From: JAPYTK01 sp964401935 | GTDB taxonomy: Bacteria > Myxococcota_A > Polyangia > Polyangiales > Polyangiaceae | Direction: 5' to 3' | DNA length: 64,000 nt | NCBI GenBank assembly: GCA_964401935.1 | Contig: CAYOAL010000026.1 | Coordinates: 1 to 64,000 of the forward strand | Part shown: positions 63,030 to 64,000 of the stretch, in pieces | Layout: each line of letters starts with the position of its first letter | Position numbering within the stretch: position 1 is the stretch's first letter | The notes under the pieces: generated by a model | The model's input: the letters and a program-made list of their open reading frames with translations, nothing else | Databases searched by the model: none | Told to the model about the DNA's origin: nothing | Made by a program: the position numbers and the translations under genes

Positions 63030-64000
63030 ATGGCGCGGTTCGCGAGCTGGCTCGTCGGGTGTCTGCTCGTCGCACCCGGCTGTGGTGACGTCGGCCCACA
63101 GCCTGGGGCGCCGCTGCCTCCCTGCCCGGGGTGCGGGGCGGGTGGCGGTAGCGGCGGAGGTGGCGGTCAAGGCCCCACGGAGCCCATCGTGTGTCCGGAC
63201 GGCTCCGTGTTCGACGCACCGTACGATGGGGTCGAGGAGCAAGGGCGCACGGCGCTCGTAGCTTGCGACGGCGTCGAGCTTCGGGTGAGCGCGGTGGCGC
63301 CCGAGATCGTGCGCCTCCGCTACGTGATCGAGGGCGAGGAGCCCTCCGTCCGACCCTCGTACGCGGTCACCGCCCAAGCCAGTGCCGTGGACGCTGCGAT
63401 CGGCATCCGCGACGACGTGGTCGGGCTCTGCACGGCCGCGCTCACCGTGCGGGTGAGCCTGAGCCGCTGCGGCGTGACGGTGATCACCGCCGACGGCACC
63501 GTCCTCAGCGAGGACCCGCCCGAGGGCGGGCTTGTCCGTGGCGGGCCGCTCGGCGAGCAGGCGCGCGGTCTCATCCGGCGGGTCGTCCCGGACGAGCGCT
63601 TCTACGGGTTCGGAGAGCGCACCGGACCCCTCGACAAACGCGGCCGCTCGATGACCTTCTGGAACACCGACGCCTACGAGGCCGAGCACGGCGGCTTCGC
63701 GCCCGACGCCGATCCCCTCTACCAGAGTATCCCGTTCTTCGTGGGGCTGCGCGGCGCGACCGCCTACGGGGTGCTGCTCGACAACACGCACCGCCTCGAG
63801 ATGGACATGGGCGCGAGCGCGAGCGACGCGTATGTGCTCGCCGCCGAGGCCGGCGAGCTCGACCAGTACATCTTTGCAGGGCCGGACATGCGCGACGTGA
63901 TCGCCCGCTACGCGGGCCTCACCGGGAAGCCGCCGTTGCCGCCGCGGTGGTCGCTCGGATATCACCAATCCCGCTGGGGATACTTCCCCGACACGACGAT
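63030..64000 (+). CDS. Lipoprotein glycoside hydrolase family 31 (5' part, truncated by window end)
   Basis: 323 codons are present and open to the window end. Lipoprotein signal (FASWLVGCLLVAPGC), Gly-rich spacer, then the GH31 N-terminal beta domain: RFYGFGERTGPLDKRGRSM, MTFWNTDA, YQSIPFFVGLRGATAYGVLL and LDNTHRLEMD, and the first part of the barrel PPRWSLGYHQSRWGYF. The catalytic Asp region lies beyond the window. Enzymes of this family hydrolyse alpha-glucosides or alpha-xylosides. Membrane anchoring suggests breakdown of external glycan. Confidence 0.9.
   Translation, partial: MARFASWLVGCLLVAPGCGDVGPQPGAPLPPCPGCGAGGGSGGGGGQGPTEPIVCPDGSVFDAPYDGVEEQGRTALVACDGVELRVSAVAPEIVRLRYVIEGEEPSVRPSYAVTAQASAVDAAIGIRDDVVGLCTAALTVRVSLSRCGVTVITADGTVLSEDPPEGGLVRGGPLGEQARGLIRRVVPDERFYGFGERTGPLDKRGRSMTFWNTDAYEAEHGGFAPDADPLYQSIPFFVGLRGATAYGVLLDNTHRLEMDMGASASDAYVLAAEAGELDQYIFAGPDMRDVIARYAGLTGKPPLPPRWSLGYHQSRWGYFPDTT

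Overview
The window is about 70% G+C, with strongly GC-biased third codon positions, many GTG and some TTG starts, and a very high density of lipoproteins and eukaryote-like Ser/Thr kinases. One sigma factor looks like the Myxococcales-restricted sigma-70 family (TIGR03001-like), and several secreted proteins are cysteine-rich in the way seen in predatory delta-proteobacteria. I infer a member of Myxococcota, probably class Polyangia. The sequence is a draft scaffold: two runs of exactly 100 N (18742-18841 and 43622-43721) both sit inside tandem repeats.

Layout. 1-9209: alginate-export-type outer-membrane porin, lipoprotein, PEGA-domain Ser/Thr kinase, TrmB, a GT-C-like membrane protein and a hybrid PAS histidine kinase. 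9241-18696: DUF2203 protein, MscS channel, an operon of DsbA-like protein, exonuclease and membrane protein, a large radical SAM protein related to the Mj0619/tetraether-synthase group, a HEAT-repeat secreted protein and XseB. 18700-28147: a 14-bp-period minisatellite around an assembly gap, CinA-like protein, RadC, alpha/beta-hydrolase, GlpA-GlpB, AlkD-like protein, S41 protease, a small basic protein and ribosomal protein S20.

28492-38179 is the most distinctive part. A sigma factor overlaps a 1558-residue protein made of an anti-sigma-type zinc finger, a pseudokinase, an intact kinase, a cyclase-like domain, a P-loop ATPase and a TPR-rich tail. An antisense CPXCG mini-protein follows, and then a second kinase-like/cyclase-like/ATPase/TPR giant whose DFG aspartate is lost. 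38225-43449: a three-gene operon (CBS-hemerythrin, acyltransferase, SDR), a divergent universal stress protein, and a DUF547-thioredoxin fusion lipoprotein. 43551-47516: a PKPDPK-repeat protein, GspC, and a Crp/Fnr - histidine kinase - Crp/Fnr cluster with two FNR-type boxes in tandem. 48160-50808 encodes an Hsp70-Ser/Thr-kinase fusion.

50956-64000 is mostly cell-envelope: a TonB-dependent receptor with a partner lipoprotein, a FadL-type porin with a partner lipoprotein, Cys-rich lipoproteins (one an internal duplication), an M48 metalloprotease, an ABA4-like membrane protein, and the 5' part of a lipoprotein GH31 glycosidase that runs off the end.

A recurring theme is start codons placed only 6-12 nt after a recognisable -10 element with a TTGAC-type -35 at 16-18 bp. 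This suggests many leaderless or near-leaderless transcripts, and I used it to choose several starts. No tRNA, rRNA, CRISPR array, insertion sequence or prophage was seen.
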